A stretch of 64,000 nt of DNA from positions 1-64,000 of the forward strand of contig NZ_GL883867.1 of assembly GCF_000205165.1 (NCBI RefSeq), given 5' to 3'. Positions 29,770-40,122 of the stretch are shown here, piece after piece. This stretch comes from Paraprevotella xylaniphila YIT 11841. GTDB taxonomy: Bacteria; Bacteroidota; Bacteroidia; Bacteroidales; Bacteroidaceae. A model generated the notes under the pieces. That model was not told the origin of the DNA. It saw only the letters and a list, made by a program, of their open reading frames with translations, and made no database searches. Every line of letters begins with the position of its first letter. The stretch's first letter is position 1. A program made the position numbers and the translations under genes.

Positions 29770-30492
29770 TTAACGATTAATGTTCTTCTTCTTACGGAAG
29801 TTCTTGCCACCGTTGCCACCACGGCTATTCTCTTTCGTCTGAGCAAAATTCGGAGCCAAATCACGTTTGCCATATACCTCACCGCGGCAAATCCATACCT
29901 TAATGCCCAACAAACCGACTTTCGTCAAGGCTTCAGCCTGGCAATAATCTATATCCGCACGGAAAGTGTGCAACGGAGTACGTCCCTCCTTATACATCTC
30001 AGAACGCGCCATTTCAGCACCATTCAAACGGCCTGATATCAAGATTTTGATACCTTCAGCGCCACTTCTCATCGTATTGGCAATAGCCATTTTGATAGCA
30101 CGACGATAAGCAATCTTACCTTCTACCTGACGGGCGATGTTATTAGCCACAATCACGGCGTCAAGCTCAGGCTTCTTTATCTCGAAGATATTGATTTGGA
30201 TATCCTTATCTGTAATCTTCTTCAATTCTTCCTTCAACTTATCAACTTCCTGTCCACCTTTACCAATGATCAATCCCGGACGTGCAGTGCAAACTGTAAT
30301 CGTCACGAGTTTCAGCGTACGTTCAATAACGATTCTAGATACGCTAGCCTGAGCCAAACGAGCGTTCAAGTACTTACGAATCTTGCTGTCCTCCAACAAA
30401 GAATCACCAAAGTCCTTGCCACCGTACCAGTTAGAATCCCAACCTCTAATAATACCTAATCGGTTGCTTATCGGATTTACTTTCTGTCCCAT
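29770..30492 (-). CDS. rpsC: 30S ribosomal protein S3
   Basis: S3 (240 aa) forms part of the mRNA entry tunnel. The KH domain loop [18 protein letters not shown] (about 78-95) is clear, and so is the C-terminal [15 protein letters not shown]. The end is a basic, Asn/Gly-rich tail ([19 protein letters not shown]). Confidence 0.98.
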   Translation of the reverse strand: MGQKVNPISNRLGIIRGWDSNWYGGKDFGDSLLEDSKIRKYLNARLAQASVSRIVIERTLKLVTITVCTARPGLIIGKGGQEVDKLKEELKKITDKDIQINIFEIKKPELDAVIVANNIARQVEGKIAYRRAIKMAIANTMRSGAEGIKILISGRLNGAEMARSEMYKEGRTPLHTFRADIDYCQAEALTKVGLLGIKVWICRGEVYGKRDLAPNFAQTKENSRGGNGGKNFRKKKNINR

Positions 30493-30503
30493 ACTACTTT
30501 TAA

Positions 30504-30902
30504 TTAATCATTAGTTTTAGTGCCTACGAACAAAGTCACGTGATTTGAACGTTTGCGAATTCTATAACCTCTACCTTGTGGAGCCGGTCTCATTCTCTTT
30601 AACGTAGCGCCACCGTCAACATAAATCTTTGTCACGAACAATTCACCGTCTTCGGCCTTACGTTCGTTCTTTTGTTCCCAGTTTGCAATAGCAGAGCGCA
30701 ATAACTTCTCTACATCGGCAGAAGCAGCTTTTGAAGAGAACTTCAAAGTACCAAGTGCTCTGTTCACCTCCATGCCGCGAATCATATCCACCACATATCT
30801 CATCTTGCGCGGAGAGGAAGGCACATTCTGCAACTTAGCAAAATACTGGGTTTTAAGGGCTTCTTTTCTTTTTTCAGCCGCAATTTTCTTTCTTGCTCCC
30901 AT
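30504..30902 (-). CDS. rplV: 50S ribosomal protein L22
   Basis: L22 (132 aa) extends a beta hairpin into the exit tunnel. [20 protein letters not shown] is the Bacteroidetes-type start, and the hairpin [20 protein letters not shown] is where macrolide-resistance changes occur elsewhere; it looks wild type. Spacing to rpsC is 11 bases. Confidence 0.98.
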   Translation of the reverse strand: MGARKKIAAEKRKEALKTQYFAKLQNVPSSPRKMRYVVDMIRGMEVNRALGTLKFSSKAASADVEKLLRSAIANWEQKNERKAEDGELFVTKIYVDGGATLKRMRPAPQGRGYRIRKRSNHVTLFVGTKTND

Positions 30903-30940
30903 TTATATAATTACTTTATTATTTCAAATAATCAACCTGC

Positions 30941-31210
30941 TTACTTCTTCTTGTTACCAGCATGGCCACCGAACTTACGCGTAGGGGCAAACTCACCCAA
31001 CTTGTGTCCAACCATATTCTCAGTAACGTAAACAGGAATAAACTTATTTCCGTTGTGAACTGCAATTGTATGACCTACAAAATCAGGAGATATCATTGAA
31101 GCTCTGGCCCAAGTCTTTACCACGCTCTTCTTACCGCTCTCATTCATTGCGAGAACTTTCTTTTCGAGCTTTACTTCGATGTATGGACCTTTTTTTAATG
31201 AACGACTCAT
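30941..31210 (-). CDS. rpsS: 30S ribosomal protein S19
   Basis: S19 (89 aa) lies in the head of the small subunit beside S13. [20 protein letters not shown] and [20 protein letters not shown] are diagnostic. A 38-base gap separates it from rplV. Confidence 0.98.
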   Translation of the reverse strand: MSRSLKKGPYIEVKLEKKVLAMNESGKKSVVKTWARASMISPDFVGHTIAVHNGNKFIPVYVTENMVGHKLGEFAPTRKFGGHAGNKKK

Positions 31211-31230
31211 AATTTACTCAGATTTACTTG

Positions 31231-32058
31231 TTACTTCTTATTACATCTTTCGATAATATACTTGTTGGACTGCTTTTTCGGAGCTCTTGTCTTCAAGCCC
31301 TTAGCATACAATCCCTTGCGTGAACGTGGGTGTCCTCCGGACTGACGGCCTTCACCACCACCCATCGGATGGTCATGCGGGTTCATAACCACACCACGGT
31401 TATGAGGACGACGACCCAACCAACGAGAACGCCCGGCTTTACCAGAACTTTCCAACGCATGATCTGAGTTACCTACGCTACCGACAGTAGCCTTACAAGC
31501 ACTAAGAATCTGACGAGTCTCGCCTGAAGGCAACTTGATTACACAATAACGTCCCTCACGAGAGGTCAACTGTGCAAAATTACCGGCAGAGCGAACGAGC
31601 AAAGCACCTTGACCGGGACGCAATTCAATATTGTGAATTACGGTACCGACAGGGATGTACTCCAAAGGAAGTGCATTACCAATCTCAGGCGCTGCATCCT
31701 TTCCAGACATCAACGTGCTGCCCACCTGCAAGCCGTTAGGAGCAATAATATAACGTTTTTCACCATCTGCGTAAAACAACAAAGCAATACGAGCCGAACG
31801 GTTCGGATCGTATTCAATCGTCTTCACTACAGCTGGAACACCGTCTTTCTCTCTCTTGAAATCAATCAAACGGAACTTTCTCTTGTGACCGCCGCCCAAA
31901 TAGCGCATTGTCATCTTACCGACATTGTTACGACCACCTGTTGAACGTTTGCCATATACAAGAGACTTTTCTGGTACCGATGCAGTAATCTCTTCAAAAG
32001 TACCAATAATCTTGTGTCTCTGCCCCGGTGTTGTGGGCTTAAATTTACGTACTGCCAT
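31231..32058 (-). CDS. rplB: 50S ribosomal protein L2
   Basis: L2 (275 aa) is essential for subunit association and the peptidyl transferase centre. The ending region [20 protein letters not shown] contains the conserved His next to the active site (equivalent of His229). The N-terminal RNA-binding part [20 protein letters not shown] is also clear. Confidence 0.99.
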   Translation of the reverse strand: MAVRKFKPTTPGQRHKIIGTFEEITASVPEKSLVYGKRSTGGRNNVGKMTMRYLGGGHKRKFRLIDFKREKDGVPAVVKTIEYDPNRSARIALLFYADGEKRYIIAPNGLQVGSTLMSGKDAAPEIGNALPLEYIPVGTVIHNIELRPGQGALLVRSAGNFAQLTSREGRYCVIKLPSGETRQILSACKATVGSVGNSDHALESSGKAGRSRWLGRRPHNRGVVMNPHDHPMGGGEGRQSGGHPRSRKGLYAKGLKTRAPKKQSNKYIIERCNKK

Positions 32059-32065
32059 CTTTTAT

Positions 32066-32356
32066 TTAAATATTGCTGTAAAAATCAATAGTTTCGCCTT
32101 CCTTCAAAGTCACAATAGCCTTTTTGTAAGCATTTGTACGACCCTGAATAAGACCAGACTTGGTGTAACGGCTCTTGGATTTACCTGCATATCTGCAAGT
32201 ATTCACCGCTACTACAGTAACATTGTACAAAGCTTCGACTTCTTTCCTAATTTCCAATTTATTAGCCTCAGGACGAACAATGAAGCCGAATTTATTCTGC
32301 TTCTCTGTAATTGCGGTCATCTTCTCAGTGACCAACGGTTTAATAATATATCCCAT
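32066..32356 (-). CDS. rplW: 50S ribosomal protein L23
   Basis: L23 (96 aa) sits at the tunnel exit and recruits trigger factor and SRP. KPLVTEKMTAITEKQNKFGF and VKAINTC-like AVNTCRYAGKSKSRYTKSGL are typical. Seven bases separate it from rplB. Confidence 0.97.
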   Translation of the reverse strand: MGYIIKPLVTEKMTAITEKQNKFGFIVRPEANKLEIRKEVEALYNVTVVAVNTCRYAGKSKSRYTKSGLIQGRTNAYKKAIVTLKEGETIDFYSNI

Positions 32357-32372
32357 AATGGTTCTCTATTCC

Positions 32373-33002
32373 TTATTTGGTTAAGATTTCATCGACAACT
32401 TTAAGCGAGTTTTCAGTCACAACCATAACGTCCGCGTTCAATACCTTATAAGTATTCAGCGCAGCCGCAGTCATAACATTAACACGTTCGATGTTACGAG
32501 CTGACAAATATACGTTTTTATTTGCACCCGGTAAAACGAACAAGGCTTTCTTGCCACCAACTTTAAGATTATTTATAATTTCTATAAATTGCTTAGTCTT
32601 CGGAACTTCCATAGTAAAGTCCTCAACCACCACAATTGCATTCTCTTTCGCCTTGTAAGACAGAGCCGACTTACGAGCCAAAACCTTAACCTTCTTATTC
32701 AATTTGAAACCGTAATCACGAGGCTTAGGACCGAATACACGACCACCACCTACCAATACGGGAGAGTTGATATCACCGCGACGGGCACCGCCACCACCTT
32801 TTTGGCGACCCAACTTACGGGTAGAACCGCTCACTTCACTTCTTTCCTTTGACTTAGCCGTACCCTGACGTTGGTTAGCCAAATATTGCTTTACGTCAAG
32901 GTAAATCACATGGTCATTAGGCTCGATATTGAAGATAGAATCATTCAGAAGAACTTTTCTTCCGGTATCTTCACCCTTGATATTTAATACACTAACTTCC
33001 AT
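32373..33002 (-). CDS. rplD: 50S ribosomal protein L4
   Basis: L4 (209 aa) is a tunnel-lining protein and, in E. coli, the regulator of the S10 operon. The loop [20 protein letters not shown] (residues about 67-86) is the exit-tunnel extension. The start codon overlaps the rplC stop by one base (TAATG). Confidence 0.98.
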   Translation of the reverse strand: MEVSVLNIKGEDTGRKVLLNDSIFNIEPNDHVIYLDVKQYLANQRQGTAKSKERSEVSGSTRKLGRQKGGGGARRGDINSPVLVGGGRVFGPKPRDYGFKLNKKVKVLARKSALSYKAKENAIVVVEDFTMEVPKTKQFIEIINNLKVGGKKALFVLPGANKNVYLSARNIERVNVMTAAALNTYKVLNADVMVVTENSLKVVDEILTK

Positions 33003-33619
33003 TATTTTTCAATTATTACGATTGAACCTTTGTAACCGGGCACTGAACCTTTAATAAGAAGCAGATTGTGTTCCGGAATTACTTTTAACACTTGCAAATT
33101 TTGTGCAGTTACACGCTCGTTTCCCATCTGACCGCCCATACGCAAGCCTTTGAATACTTTAGCGGGATAAGAACAAGCTCCGATAGAACCGGGCTTACGG
33201 GCACGGTTGTGCTGACCATGAGTAGTCTGACCTACACCACCGAAACCGTGACGTTTAACTACACCTTGGAAGCCTTTACCTTTTGAAGTTCCGATTACAT
33301 CTACATAAACGGTCCCTTCAAACATGTCTACCGTAACGGTGTCACCTAAATTCAACTCTTGTTCGAAACCTGTGAACTCGGCCAAGTGTCTCTTGGGAGT
33401 AGTACCTGCTTTCTTGAAGTGTCCCATAAGAGGAGCCGTCGTATTCTTCTCCTTAGCTTCCTGGAAGCCGAGTTGAACAGCAGCATAACCGTCTTTTTCT
33501 ACACTCTTAATCTGAGTTACTACACAAGGACCAGCTTCGATAACAGTGCATGGAACATTCTTACCATCGGCACTGAATACGGATGTCATTCCGATTTTCT
33601 TTCCTAATAATCCTGGCAT
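33002..33619 (-). CDS. rplC: 50S ribosomal protein L3
   Basis: L3 (205 aa) nucleates large-subunit assembly and reaches to the peptidyl transferase centre with the loop [20 protein letters not shown]. The start [15 protein letters not shown] is diagnostic; the finger loop shows no obvious pleuromutilin-resistance changes. Confidence 0.98.
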   Translation of the reverse strand: MPGLLGKKIGMTSVFSADGKNVPCTVIEAGPCVVTQIKSVEKDGYAAVQLGFQEAKEKNTTAPLMGHFKKAGTTPKRHLAEFTGFEQELNLGDTVTVDMFEGTVYVDVIGTSKGKGFQGVVKRHGFGGVGQTTHGQHNRARKPGSIGACSYPAKVFKGLRMGGQMGNERVTAQNLQVLKVIPEHNLLLIKGSVPGYKGSIVIIEK

Positions 33620-33640
33620 TTCAGTTAATTTTTAATAGTA

Positions 33641-33946
33641 CTAAACTTTAATTTCTACTTCTACACCGCTTGGCAATTCAAGCTTCATCAATGCATCCAC
33701 AGTCTTAGCAGTAGAACTGTAGATATCAATCAATCTCTTGTAAGAAGACAACTCGAACTGCTCACGAGATTTCTTGTTTACGAAAGTTGAACGGTTCACC
33801 GTAAAAATACGCTTGTGCGTAGGGAGAGGTATCGGACCGCTCACAATCGCACCTGTCACTTTCACTGTCTTCACAATCTTCTCAGCCGACTTGTCTACCA
33901 AGTTGTGGTCGTAAGATTTCAGTTTAATTCTGATTTTCTGACTCAT
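33641..33946 (-). CDS. rpsJ: 30S ribosomal protein S10
   Basis: S10 (101 aa) is in the head of the small subunit and is also NusE, a partner of NusG in coupling transcription to translation. [20 protein letters not shown] and [20 protein letters not shown] are diagnostic. It follows fusA after about 94 bases that contain an imperfect hairpin with no strong T tract. Confidence 0.98.
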   Translation of the reverse strand: MSQKIRIKLKSYDHNLVDKSAEKIVKTVKVTGAIVSGPIPLPTHKRIFTVNRSTFVNKKSREQFELSSYKRLIDIYSSTAKTVDALMKLELPSGVEVEIKV

Positions 33947-34040
33947 TGTTTTATTAATTTAATGATTAATGAAAAGGAAAGAAGGTATACCGATTAAGAG
34001 TCATTCGCTAACCGGCACCTTCTATCCAGTTTATTGTTTT

Positions 34041-36158
34041 TTATACCAAATCGGTACGTCCTTTGATTTCCTCAAGTACAACCTTGGCGATAGAACTTGA
34101 CACAGGAGCATGATGGTCATACGTCATGGAAGACGTAGCTCTACCAGAAGTAATCGTACGCAAAGCCGTCACGTAACCGAACATTTCTGCCAATGGCACC
34201 ATTGCCTTCACTATACGGGCACCGCTACGGCTGGTATCCATACCTTCAACCTGCCCGCGACGCTTGTTCAAGTCACCAATCACATCACCCATATTTTCTT
34301 CCGGAGTCACAACTTCCAATTTCATGATAGGCTCCATCAATACGGGCTTAGCTTGAGCACAAGCGTTCCTGTAAGCCTGTAATGCACAGATTTCGAATGA
34401 CAACTGGTCTGAGTCTACCGGATGGAACGAGCCGTCAAGCAACTCTACCTTCAAGCTGTCCATCGGGAACCCACCCAAAATACCGTTCTTCATTGCACTC
34501 TCGAAACCTTTCTGCACAGAAGGAATGAATTCTTTGGGAATATTACCGCCAGTCACCTTATTTTCGAACTGCAAGCCGCCCTCTTTGAAGTCTTCGTCTA
34601 CCGGACCTACATTTACAATAATATCTGCAAACTTACCGCGACCACCAGACTGCTTCTTGTAAACCTCACGCAAGTTGACTGTCTTGGTAATTGCTTCCTT
34701 GTAATTCACCTGAGGTTTACCTTGGTTACATTCCACCTTAAACTCACGTTTCAAACGGTCGATAATAATATCCAAGTGCAACTCACCCATACCAGAAATT
34801 ACCGTCTGCCCCGTCTGTTCATCTGTCTTCACTGTGAATGTAGGATCCTCTTCGGCCAACTTTGCCAAACCATTAGACAACTTGTCCAAGTCTTTCTGCG
34901 TTTTCGGCTCTACCGCAATACCGATAACCGGATCTGGGAAATCCATAGACTCCAATACGATAGGAGCACCCTCATCACACAATGTATCACCCGTACGGAT
35001 ATCCTTGAAACCGACACCCGCACCGATATCTCCGGCACCAATCACATCAACTGGATTCTGATGATTTGAATGCATCTGGAACAAACGTGAAACACGCTCT
35101 TTCTTACCGGAACGAGAGTTATAAATATACGAACCTGCCTCAACCTTACCCGAATAAACACGGATAAATGTCAAACGACCCACATACGGATCGGTAGCAA
35201 TCTTAAATGCCAAGGCCGAAGTCTTTTCGTCTTCCGACGGCTTACGATCCTCTTCAGCACCTGTATCCGGATTTGTTCCTACAACGTTCGGTGTATCCAA
35301 CGGAGAAGGCAAGAAAGCACAAACATAATCCAACAACGTCTGTACGCCCTTATTCTTGAACGAAGAACCGCAAAGCATAGGAGTCACTTCCATTGCCACA
35401 GTTGCAGCACGCAAAGCCCGGAGGATTTCCTCCTCAGTAATAGTGGAAGGATCGTCGAAGTATTTGCTCATCAAATCATCGTCGAACTCAGCCACCTTCT
35501 CCAACATCTTATCTCTCCATTCTTCTGCTTCAGCCTGCAAGTCCGCAGGAATTTCCTCAACAGAATAATCCGCTCCCATTGTCTCGTCATGCCACAAGAT
35601 AGCCTTCATCTTAATCAAATCGACTACCCCTTTGAAGTTTTCCTCTGCACCGATAGGAATTACAACCGGACAAGGGTTTGCACCCAAGACATCCTTCATC
35701 TGACGTACAACCTCAAAGAAGTCAGCACCAGAACGGTCCATCTTGTTGACATACCCCATACGCGGCACATTATACTTATCAGCCTGACGCCATACCGTTT
35801 CAGACTGCGGTTCAACACCACCTACGGCACAGTACGCAGCCACGGCACCATCCAACACACGCAACGAACGTTCTACCTCTGCAGTAAAATCCACGTGTCC
35901 CGGAGTATCAATCAAGTTAATTTTATATGTTTGGCCATTCCAATTCCAACGAGTTGTAGTAGCTGCTGAAGTAATAGTGATACCACGTTCCTGCTCCTGA
36001 GCCATCCAGTCCATCGTAGCGGCACCGTCGTGAACCTCACCAATCTTATGCGTAAGACCGGTGTAGAAAAGGATACGCTCCGAAGTCGTTGTCTTACCGG
36101 CATCAATATGGGCCATGATACCGATATTACGGGTCAAATGTAAATCTTGCTTTGCCAT
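34041..36158 (-). CDS. fusA: Elongation factor G
   Basis: The GTPase that drives translocation (705 aa). Visible are the P-loop [14 protein letters not shown] (about 15-28), [20 protein letters not shown], the [10 protein letters not shown]4 motif and the C-terminal domains ending [18 protein letters not shown]. It is encoded in the str cluster (rpsL-rpsG-fusA) and runs into rpsJ, joining str and S10 operons. Bacteroidales often encode a second EF-G elsewhere; this is the ribosomal-operon copy. Confidence 0.99.
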   Translation of the reverse strand: MAKQDLHLTRNIGIMAHIDAGKTTTSERILFYTGLTHKIGEVHDGAATMDWMAQEQERGITITSAATTTRWNWNGQTYKINLIDTPGHVDFTAEVERSLRVLDGAVAAYCAVGGVEPQSETVWRQADKYNVPRMGYVNKMDRSGADFFEVVRQMKDVLGANPCPVVIPIGAEENFKGVVDLIKMKAILWHDETMGADYSVEEIPADLQAEAEEWRDKMLEKVAEFDDDLMSKYFDDPSTITEEEILRALRAATVAMEVTPMLCGSSFKNKGVQTLLDYVCAFLPSPLDTPNVVGTNPDTGAEEDRKPSEDEKTSALAFKIATDPYVGRLTFIRVYSGKVEAGSYIYNSRSGKKERVSRLFQMHSNHQNPVDVIGAGDIGAGVGFKDIRTGDTLCDEGAPIVLESMDFPDPVIGIAVEPKTQKDLDKLSNGLAKLAEEDPTFTVKTDEQTGQTVISGMGELHLDIIIDRLKREFKVECNQGKPQVNYKEAITKTVNLREVYKKQSGGRGKFADIIVNVGPVDEDFKEGGLQFENKVTGGNIPKEFIPSVQKGFESAMKNGILGGFPMDSLKVELLDGSFHPVDSDQLSFEICALQAYRNACAQAKPVLMEPIMKLEVVTPEENMGDVIGDLNKRRGQVEGMDTSRSGARIVKAMVPLAEMFGYVTALRTITSGRATSSMTYDHHAPVSSSIAKVVLEEIKGRTDLV

Positions 36159-36179
36159 TGTTAGCTACTTTAATAAAAA

Positions 36180-36656
36180 TTAGAATCTAAAGTGTGCGAA
36201 TGCACGATTAGCCTCGGCCATACGGTGCATATCTTCCTTGCGCTTGAAAGCACCACCCTGTTCATTGTAAGCATCCATGATTTCTGCGGCCAATTTGTCC
36301 GCCATGGTTTTTCCACCACGCTTACGGGCAAAAAGAATCAAGTTCTTCATTGAGATAGACTCCTTACGTTCAGGACGGACTTCCGTCGGCACTTGGAATG
36401 TAGCACCACCCACACGACGAGACTTCACTTCCACTTGCGGAGTCACCTTATCCAAAGCGGCCTTCCAAATTTCCAATGCACTTTTTTCCTCATTGGCCAT
36501 TTTAGCCTTTACTGTTTCAAGTGCCGCATAAAAAATCTCATACGAAAGATTTTTCTTGCCGTCATACATCAAATGGTTTACAAACTTAGAAACTTTAACA
36601 TCGTTAAAGACAGGATCCGGAAGGATCACACGTTTTTTTGGTTTTGCTTTTCTCAT
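36180..36656 (-). CDS. rpsG: 30S ribosomal protein S7
   Basis: S7 (158 aa) is a primary binder of the 3' major domain of 16S r[23 protein letters not shown] and [20 protein letters not shown] are diagnostic. A 126-base gap to rpsL shows no clear signal. Confidence 0.98.
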   Translation of the reverse strand: MRKAKPKKRVILPDPVFNDVKVSKFVNHLMYDGKKNLSYEIFYAALETVKAKMANEEKSALEIWKAALDKVTPQVEVKSRRVGGATFQVPTEVRPERKESISMKNLILFARKRGGKTMADKLAAEIMDAYNEQGGAFKRKEDMHRMAEANRAFAHFRF

Positions 36657-36782
36657 TTCAAAAAGTTTTTTTCAGTTTGGCTGTACTTCGATAATCTTCA
36701 ACCCTCCCTCCGGAGCATTTACTCAACCTTTAGCTCAACAAACCAAAACTAATAAATAATAGATTCGTTACAATCAAATGAT

Positions 36783-37166
36783 TTACTTCTTACCTGCTTT
36801 AGGACGCTTTGCACCATACTTGGAACGACGCTGCGTGCGGTTAGCCACACCGGCTGTATCCAAAGTACCACGTACGATGTGGTAACGAACACCCGGAAGG
36901 TCTTTCACACGACCGCCACGTACCAATACGATAGAGTGTTCCTGCAAATTATGACCTTCACCCGGAATGTAAGAGTTCACTTCCTTCATGTTAGTCAAAC
37001 GCACACGAGCGACCTTACGCATCGCTGAATTAGGTTTCTTCGGTGTGGTAGTGTACACACGGACGCAAACGCCACGACGCTGAGGACAGTTGTCCAACGC
37101 CGGTGATTTGCTCTTTTCTACCAACACTGTTCTACCTTTTCTTACCAATTGTTGAATAGTAGGCAT
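36783..37166 (-). CDS. rpsL: 30S ribosomal protein S12
   Basis: S12 (127 aa) is at the decoding centre. The loops [19 protein letters not shown] and [18 protein letters not shown] carry the lysines whose change gives streptomycin resistance (K43 and K88 in E. coli); both are wild type here. It is the first gene of the str cluster, downstream of a good promoter. Confidence 0.99.
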   Translation of the reverse strand: MPTIQQLVRKGRTVLVEKSKSPALDNCPQRRGVCVRVYTTTPKKPNSAMRKVARVRLTNMKEVNSYIPGEGHNLQEHSIVLVRGGRVKDLPGVRYHIVRGTLDTAGVANRTQRRSKYGAKRPKAGKK

Positions 37167-37247
37167 TGTTCTTGTTTTTTAAATTATATATATTGTTATT
37201 TATATGATGCAAATTCGTAAAAGTCCACATTAAGGGCTTTCAGGCCG

Positions 37248-37278
37248 CAAAGTTACGAATTTTATTCCAATACACAAT
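37248..37278 (-). promoter_or_regulatory. Promoter of the rpsL-rpsG-fusA-S10 transcript
   Basis: On the minus strand, ATTG (plus 37275-37278), a 19-base spacer and a perfect TAACTTTG (plus 37248-37255) lie about 80 bases before rpsL. It gives the str/S10 genes their own start, independent of rpoBC. Confidence 0.65.
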
Positions 37279-37381
37279 GTGTTTTCCTCTAATTTAAAGG
37301 TTTACCCACGTACAAAGCCTCCTACGGCATAGTATTTTAACTTATTTTTCACCGAAAAAGTGTTTTTTACGGATTCAAGGC

Positions 37382-37410
37382 AAAAAAAGAAGGAGGACTA
37401 AGCCTCCCCC
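37382..37410 (-). terminator. Terminator overlapping the end of the DUF3467 gene
   Basis: GGAGG and CCTCC arms around a short loop containing the stop codon, followed by TTCTTTTTTT on the minus strand. It separates the DUF3467 transcript from the str promoter 100 bases further on. Confidence 0.7.
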
Positions 37411-37721
37411 TTATTGATTTTGAACGGAGCCACCGTACGAGGTCCGCCCTGATGCATATCTATTTCTCCGAAGTTATGTTCGTACTTATTAATATTGTCC
37501 TGCAAGGCATAAAGCAGACGCTTGGCATGCTCCGGAGCCATGACGATACGGGATTTCACATTCGCCTTTGGCAATCCCGGCATCATGCACACGAAGTCTA
37601 TAATCACCTCGGATGTGGAGTGTGCAATCATGGCCAAGTTTGCGTATGTTCCCTGAGCTACTTCCGGACTGATCTCTATTTGCAGCATACCTTCCTGCTG
37701 CGGTTTTTCTTCATTACTCAT
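37398..37721 (-). CDS. DUF3467 protein (107 aa)
   Basis: A small conserved Bacteroidetes protein of unknown function. QIEISPEVAQGTYANLAMIA and FVCMMPGLPKANVKSRIVMA (residues about 14-65) match what is known as DUF3467. In Bacteroidales it is normally encoded between rpoC and rpsL, so its presence here marks one edge of the old junction. It has its own promoter and terminator. Confidence 0.9.
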   Translation of the reverse strand: MSNEEKPQQEGMLQIEISPEVAQGTYANLAMIAHSTSEVIIDFVCMMPGLPKANVKSRIVMAPEHAKRLLYALQDNINKYEHNFGEIDMHQGGPRTVAPFKINKGEA

Positions 37722-37764
37722 AATCGTTAGAATTTATATTTCATATACCTATTATATATAGGTA

Positions 37765-37795
37765 CAAATATAGGCATTTTCTCCCGTAACGGCAA
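37765..37795 (-). promoter_or_regulatory. Promoter of the DUF3467 gene
   Basis: TTG (plus 37793-37795), a 20-base spacer and TATATTTG (plus 37765-37772) on the minus strand, about 44 bases before the ATG. A palindrome CCTATA..TATAGG-like stretch follows it at about 37747-37763. Confidence 0.55.
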
Positions 37796-37805
37796 CATGC
37801 GGCCT

Positions 37806-37825
37806 AAAAAAAGCTGCATCAGCCC
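37806..37825 (-). terminator. Terminator of the NVEALA-propeller-DUF1573 operon
   Basis: A short stem (GGGCTG with CAGCTT, including wobble pairs) directly followed by a run of seven T on the minus strand, 135 bases after the DUF1573 stop and just before the DUF3467 promoter. Confidence 0.5.
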
Positions 37826-37960
37826 TCACATATCAATTCTAAAAGAATGGGATACTACAAATTCATCCAACTTACGATTCAATTGCTTATTTTAAAACCA
37901 ACTACCTATTTAGCAATTCACGGTTTCCTATATTTCCAATAACGATTATTGCAATCCGGC

Positions 37961-38422
37961 CTATTCCAAGACATCAACCACAAAACTTAGCTTGTACAAT
38001 GCCGTAGAAGTATTGGCTTTCACTACCGCACTCATAAAATTTATTCCAGCCTTACCCGTAGTATCAAACTTCAACATGATTTGTAAAGAATCTCCCGGAA
38101 ATGTAATACTATCACTTACCTCATACCCAGTACAACTACAATCCGGATTCACGTACTCTATAAACAACGGATTATTACCCGTATTATATAAGACATACCG
38201 AGCCGTTACTTTCTCACCGGTTCTTACAGCATTTAATTTGACAACTTTATTTTTAATTCGGACTTCAGTCAACGGAAGCTGTTTCCAAAAAATATCCTCT
38301 GCCACTCGACTTTCCAAATTTGTAACCACATCATTTTTTTTAGATATTAAATTCCAAAAGAAAAAAAAGCTCCAAACCACTGCTATCAACCCTACGCAAA
38401 CCCATACATATTTCCTGCTCAT
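37961..38422 (-). CDS. DUF1573 protein with N-terminal membrane anchor (153 aa)
   Basis: An inner-membrane-anchored or exported protein: hydrophobic segment 5-25 (VWVCVGLIAVVWSFFFFWNLI), then a beta-sandwich of the DUF1573 type recognised by NTGNNPLFIEYVNPDCSCTGYEV (about 81-103) and FPGDSLQIMLKFDTTGKAG. The DCSCT motif is the family hallmark. It starts inside the stop of the propeller gene (ATGA, 4-base overlap), so the two are translationally coupled. Role unknown; family members are often found with TlpA-like and propeller lipoprotein genes. Confidence 0.85.
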   Translation of the reverse strand: MSRKYVWVCVGLIAVVWSFFFFWNLISKKNDVVTNLESRVAEDIFWKQLPLTEVRIKNKVVKLNAVRTGEKVTARYVLYNTGNNPLFIEYVNPDCSCTGYEVSDSITFPGDSLQIMLKFDTTGKAGINFMSAVVKANTSTALYKLSFVVDVLE

Positions 38423-39564
38423 AACTTAAAACGATATAAGTACATGATTTCCCGTTCTTCGTTTGGCATGACGTATGAATAATAATAAGGAGAAACATAC
38501 CCACAGACTTTAAGCCCTTTAGGCACATTCACATCTCCTATCAACACTCCGTCTTTATAAATTTGAAGACCATCAACTGGCTGGGCACCGCCTTTTTGAT
38601 AAGAGCGGAACAGCAATCCTGTTTCATCCACATACTCTAACCAGTTGTAATAACCCTTGGTTTGACGCTCGTTCCTCCAATACTTACCCGATTCTTTAGG
38701 TGTCTTAATATACCTATAATTCAAATCCATATCTTTGCCCGCATAGCCAAAACACTTTTTCTGCCCATAATCGCAATCATATTGGTAAATGAGGGTATCA
38801 GCCTCATAAGTCACATAAAAATCCCCATTCTTGGCGATGTCATAATTCACAGAGGAAAAGATTGCCTTGTTTAGGCTATTCTTTTGGTAACTATCCGGAT
38901 AACCGACAGCCAACAAACGACCGAACTCCTGTTCATCAAGTTTCACTTCCAAGATATTGGCATTTTCTTCCAAATGTTGTTTGGTATTATTCACATAACA
39001 ACACATAGGATAAGACATACGCACATTAAAATACACATTGTTTTTATAGCTCCTGCACACAATATCATTGTACAAATGGGTGTACTCCGAAGGTGTTTTA
39101 TAAAGCTTATCCTTATTTAAACTGCCGTCTCCACTATTCTCATAAATGACCCGGAAAAAATCCTTCATTTGAATATCTTTGTCATATATATGATGCCCTC
39201 CACTGTAATCCAACAAAAAGAGGTCTCCATTATCCATAAAGGCATGTGTGGCGATATGACCTATCGAAGTTTCGCTTTTGGCATGTCCCCGCCCTAATTT
39301 CTTTTCCTTAAAGCTCCCATCTAAATTAAACCGGTACAACATCCCAAAATACTTATCCAAAACAGAAATCACACTATCCCGCAAACTTGTTTCTATCACA
39401 TAAGAGGTAACCACAGAATCCAATCGGATAGTATCTATCTCCAAATTTGCCACAGCCATATCGGCTCTTGAATCCACCGGGAGTGTGAAATTACCTTTCT
39501 TATTCTTCATACAACCGGCCAACATGCAAGCAGCCACAACCCATAAAATTATTTGCTTTTTCAT
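38419..39564 (-). CDS. 6-bladed beta-propeller lipoprotein (381 aa)
   Basis: A lipoprotein: signal with lipobox MLAGC (C18). The rest shows the repeated blades of Bacteroidales 6-bladed propeller proteins, such as YFGMLYRFNLDGSFKEKKLG, GHIATHAFMDNGDLFLLDYS and GDFYVTYEADTLIYQYDCDY, ending with NEEREIMYLYRFKL. These proteins are surface- or periplasm-exposed and of unknown function. It sits between the NVEALA peptide gene (71-base gap) and the DUF1573 gene (overlap). Confidence 0.85.
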   Translation of the reverse strand: MKKQIILWVVAACMLAGCMKNKKGNFTLPVDSRADMAVANLEIDTIRLDSVVTSYVIETSLRDSVISVLDKYFGMLYRFNLDGSFKEKKLGRGHAKSETSIGHIATHAFMDNGDLFLLDYSGGHHIYDKDIQMKDFFRVIYENSGDGSLNKDKLYKTPSEYTHLYNDIVCRSYKNNVYFNVRMSYPMCCYVNNTKQHLEENANILEVKLDEQEFGRLLAVGYPDSYQKNSLNKAIFSSVNYDIAKNGDFYVTYEADTLIYQYDCDYGQKKCFGYAGKDMDLNYRYIKTPKESGKYWRNERQTKGYYNWLEYVDETGLLFRSYQKGGAQPVDGLQIYKDGVLIGDVNVPKGLKVCGYVSPYYYSYVMPNEEREIMYLYRFKL

Positions 39565-39635
39565 TCCTTACCTTATAATATGAACTCAATGAGATGTAAG
39601 CAGACACCTCATTGAGTTAAAATTAGCATTGATTA

Positions 39636-39944
39636 TTATCTCACCGAATCATTTTCTTCAGTTTGCTTTGAACAATTTGTATTGTATTTAGAACAATCCA
39701 CACCTGCACCGCCGCCACAAATAGAACTTTTATTATTAGCAGCACAACTTTGATCCATATCATCAGAACAACGACAAGTCACATGTACGGAACTCTCACC
39801 ACCCTCATTTATTGCCAACGCTTCCACATCTGACAGATAGAAATTCTCCCAATCCGGACTCTTCATGTCATCGTAAACGGCATAACCCACATAACCCGTT
39901 GAAGCAACCAACAGACCCACTAAAAGAAATTTCATTTTTTTCAT
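39636..39944 (-). CDS. NVEALA-family Cys-rich secreted peptide (102 aa)
   Basis: A signal-like N terminus (MKKMKFLLVGLLVASTGYVGY) is followed by LSDVEALAI (38-45), the motif that names the NVEALA family, and a mature part with six cysteines (C57, C59, C67, C76, C84, C91) in a Gly/Ser/Asn-rich context. NVEALA peptides are found in Bacteroidales, usually next to propeller lipoproteins, and their role is unknown. Six cysteines suggest disulfides or a modification target. Start is the first of two ATG codons (Met1 or Met4). It is the first gene of the operon that continues into the propeller and DUF1573 genes. Confidence 0.85.
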   Translation of the reverse strand: MKKMKFLLVGLLVASTGYVGYAVYDDMKSPDWENFYLSDVEALAINEGGESSVHVTCRCSDDMDQSCAANNKSSICGGGAGVDCSKYNTNCSKQTEENDSVR

Positions 39945-40016
39945 ATTCTTCTATTATTAAATTACCGGAAGAAACCATTTTATCGTTTACTTCCTTACTA
40001 AATTGAAAACTTGCCT

Positions 40017-40048
40017 CAAAGATAGAGACAAAAGCGACAAGTCGCTTT
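40017..40048 (-). promoter_or_regulatory. Promoter with an operator-like palindrome before the NVEALA gene
   Basis: On the minus strand, TATCTTTG (plus 40017-40024) is a perfect -7 element 73 bases before the start codon. No -33 TTG is at the right distance; instead the perfect palindrome AAAGCGACAAGTCGCTTT (plus 40031-40048, 8-base arms) occupies the -18 to -35 space. It looks like a binding site for a regulator acting at this promoter. Confidence 0.5.
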
Positions 40049-40122
40049 CTCCTATTTTACATATATTACATCAAATGTAACATTCACGTAAAATACGCAT
40101 TTTTTTGCTATTCTTTCTCACT

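Noticed and set aside
33947-34040. Terminator between fusA and rpsJ
   Set aside because: A GAAGGT/ACCTTC-based imperfect hairpin is present but with a weak T tract, so it is not called.
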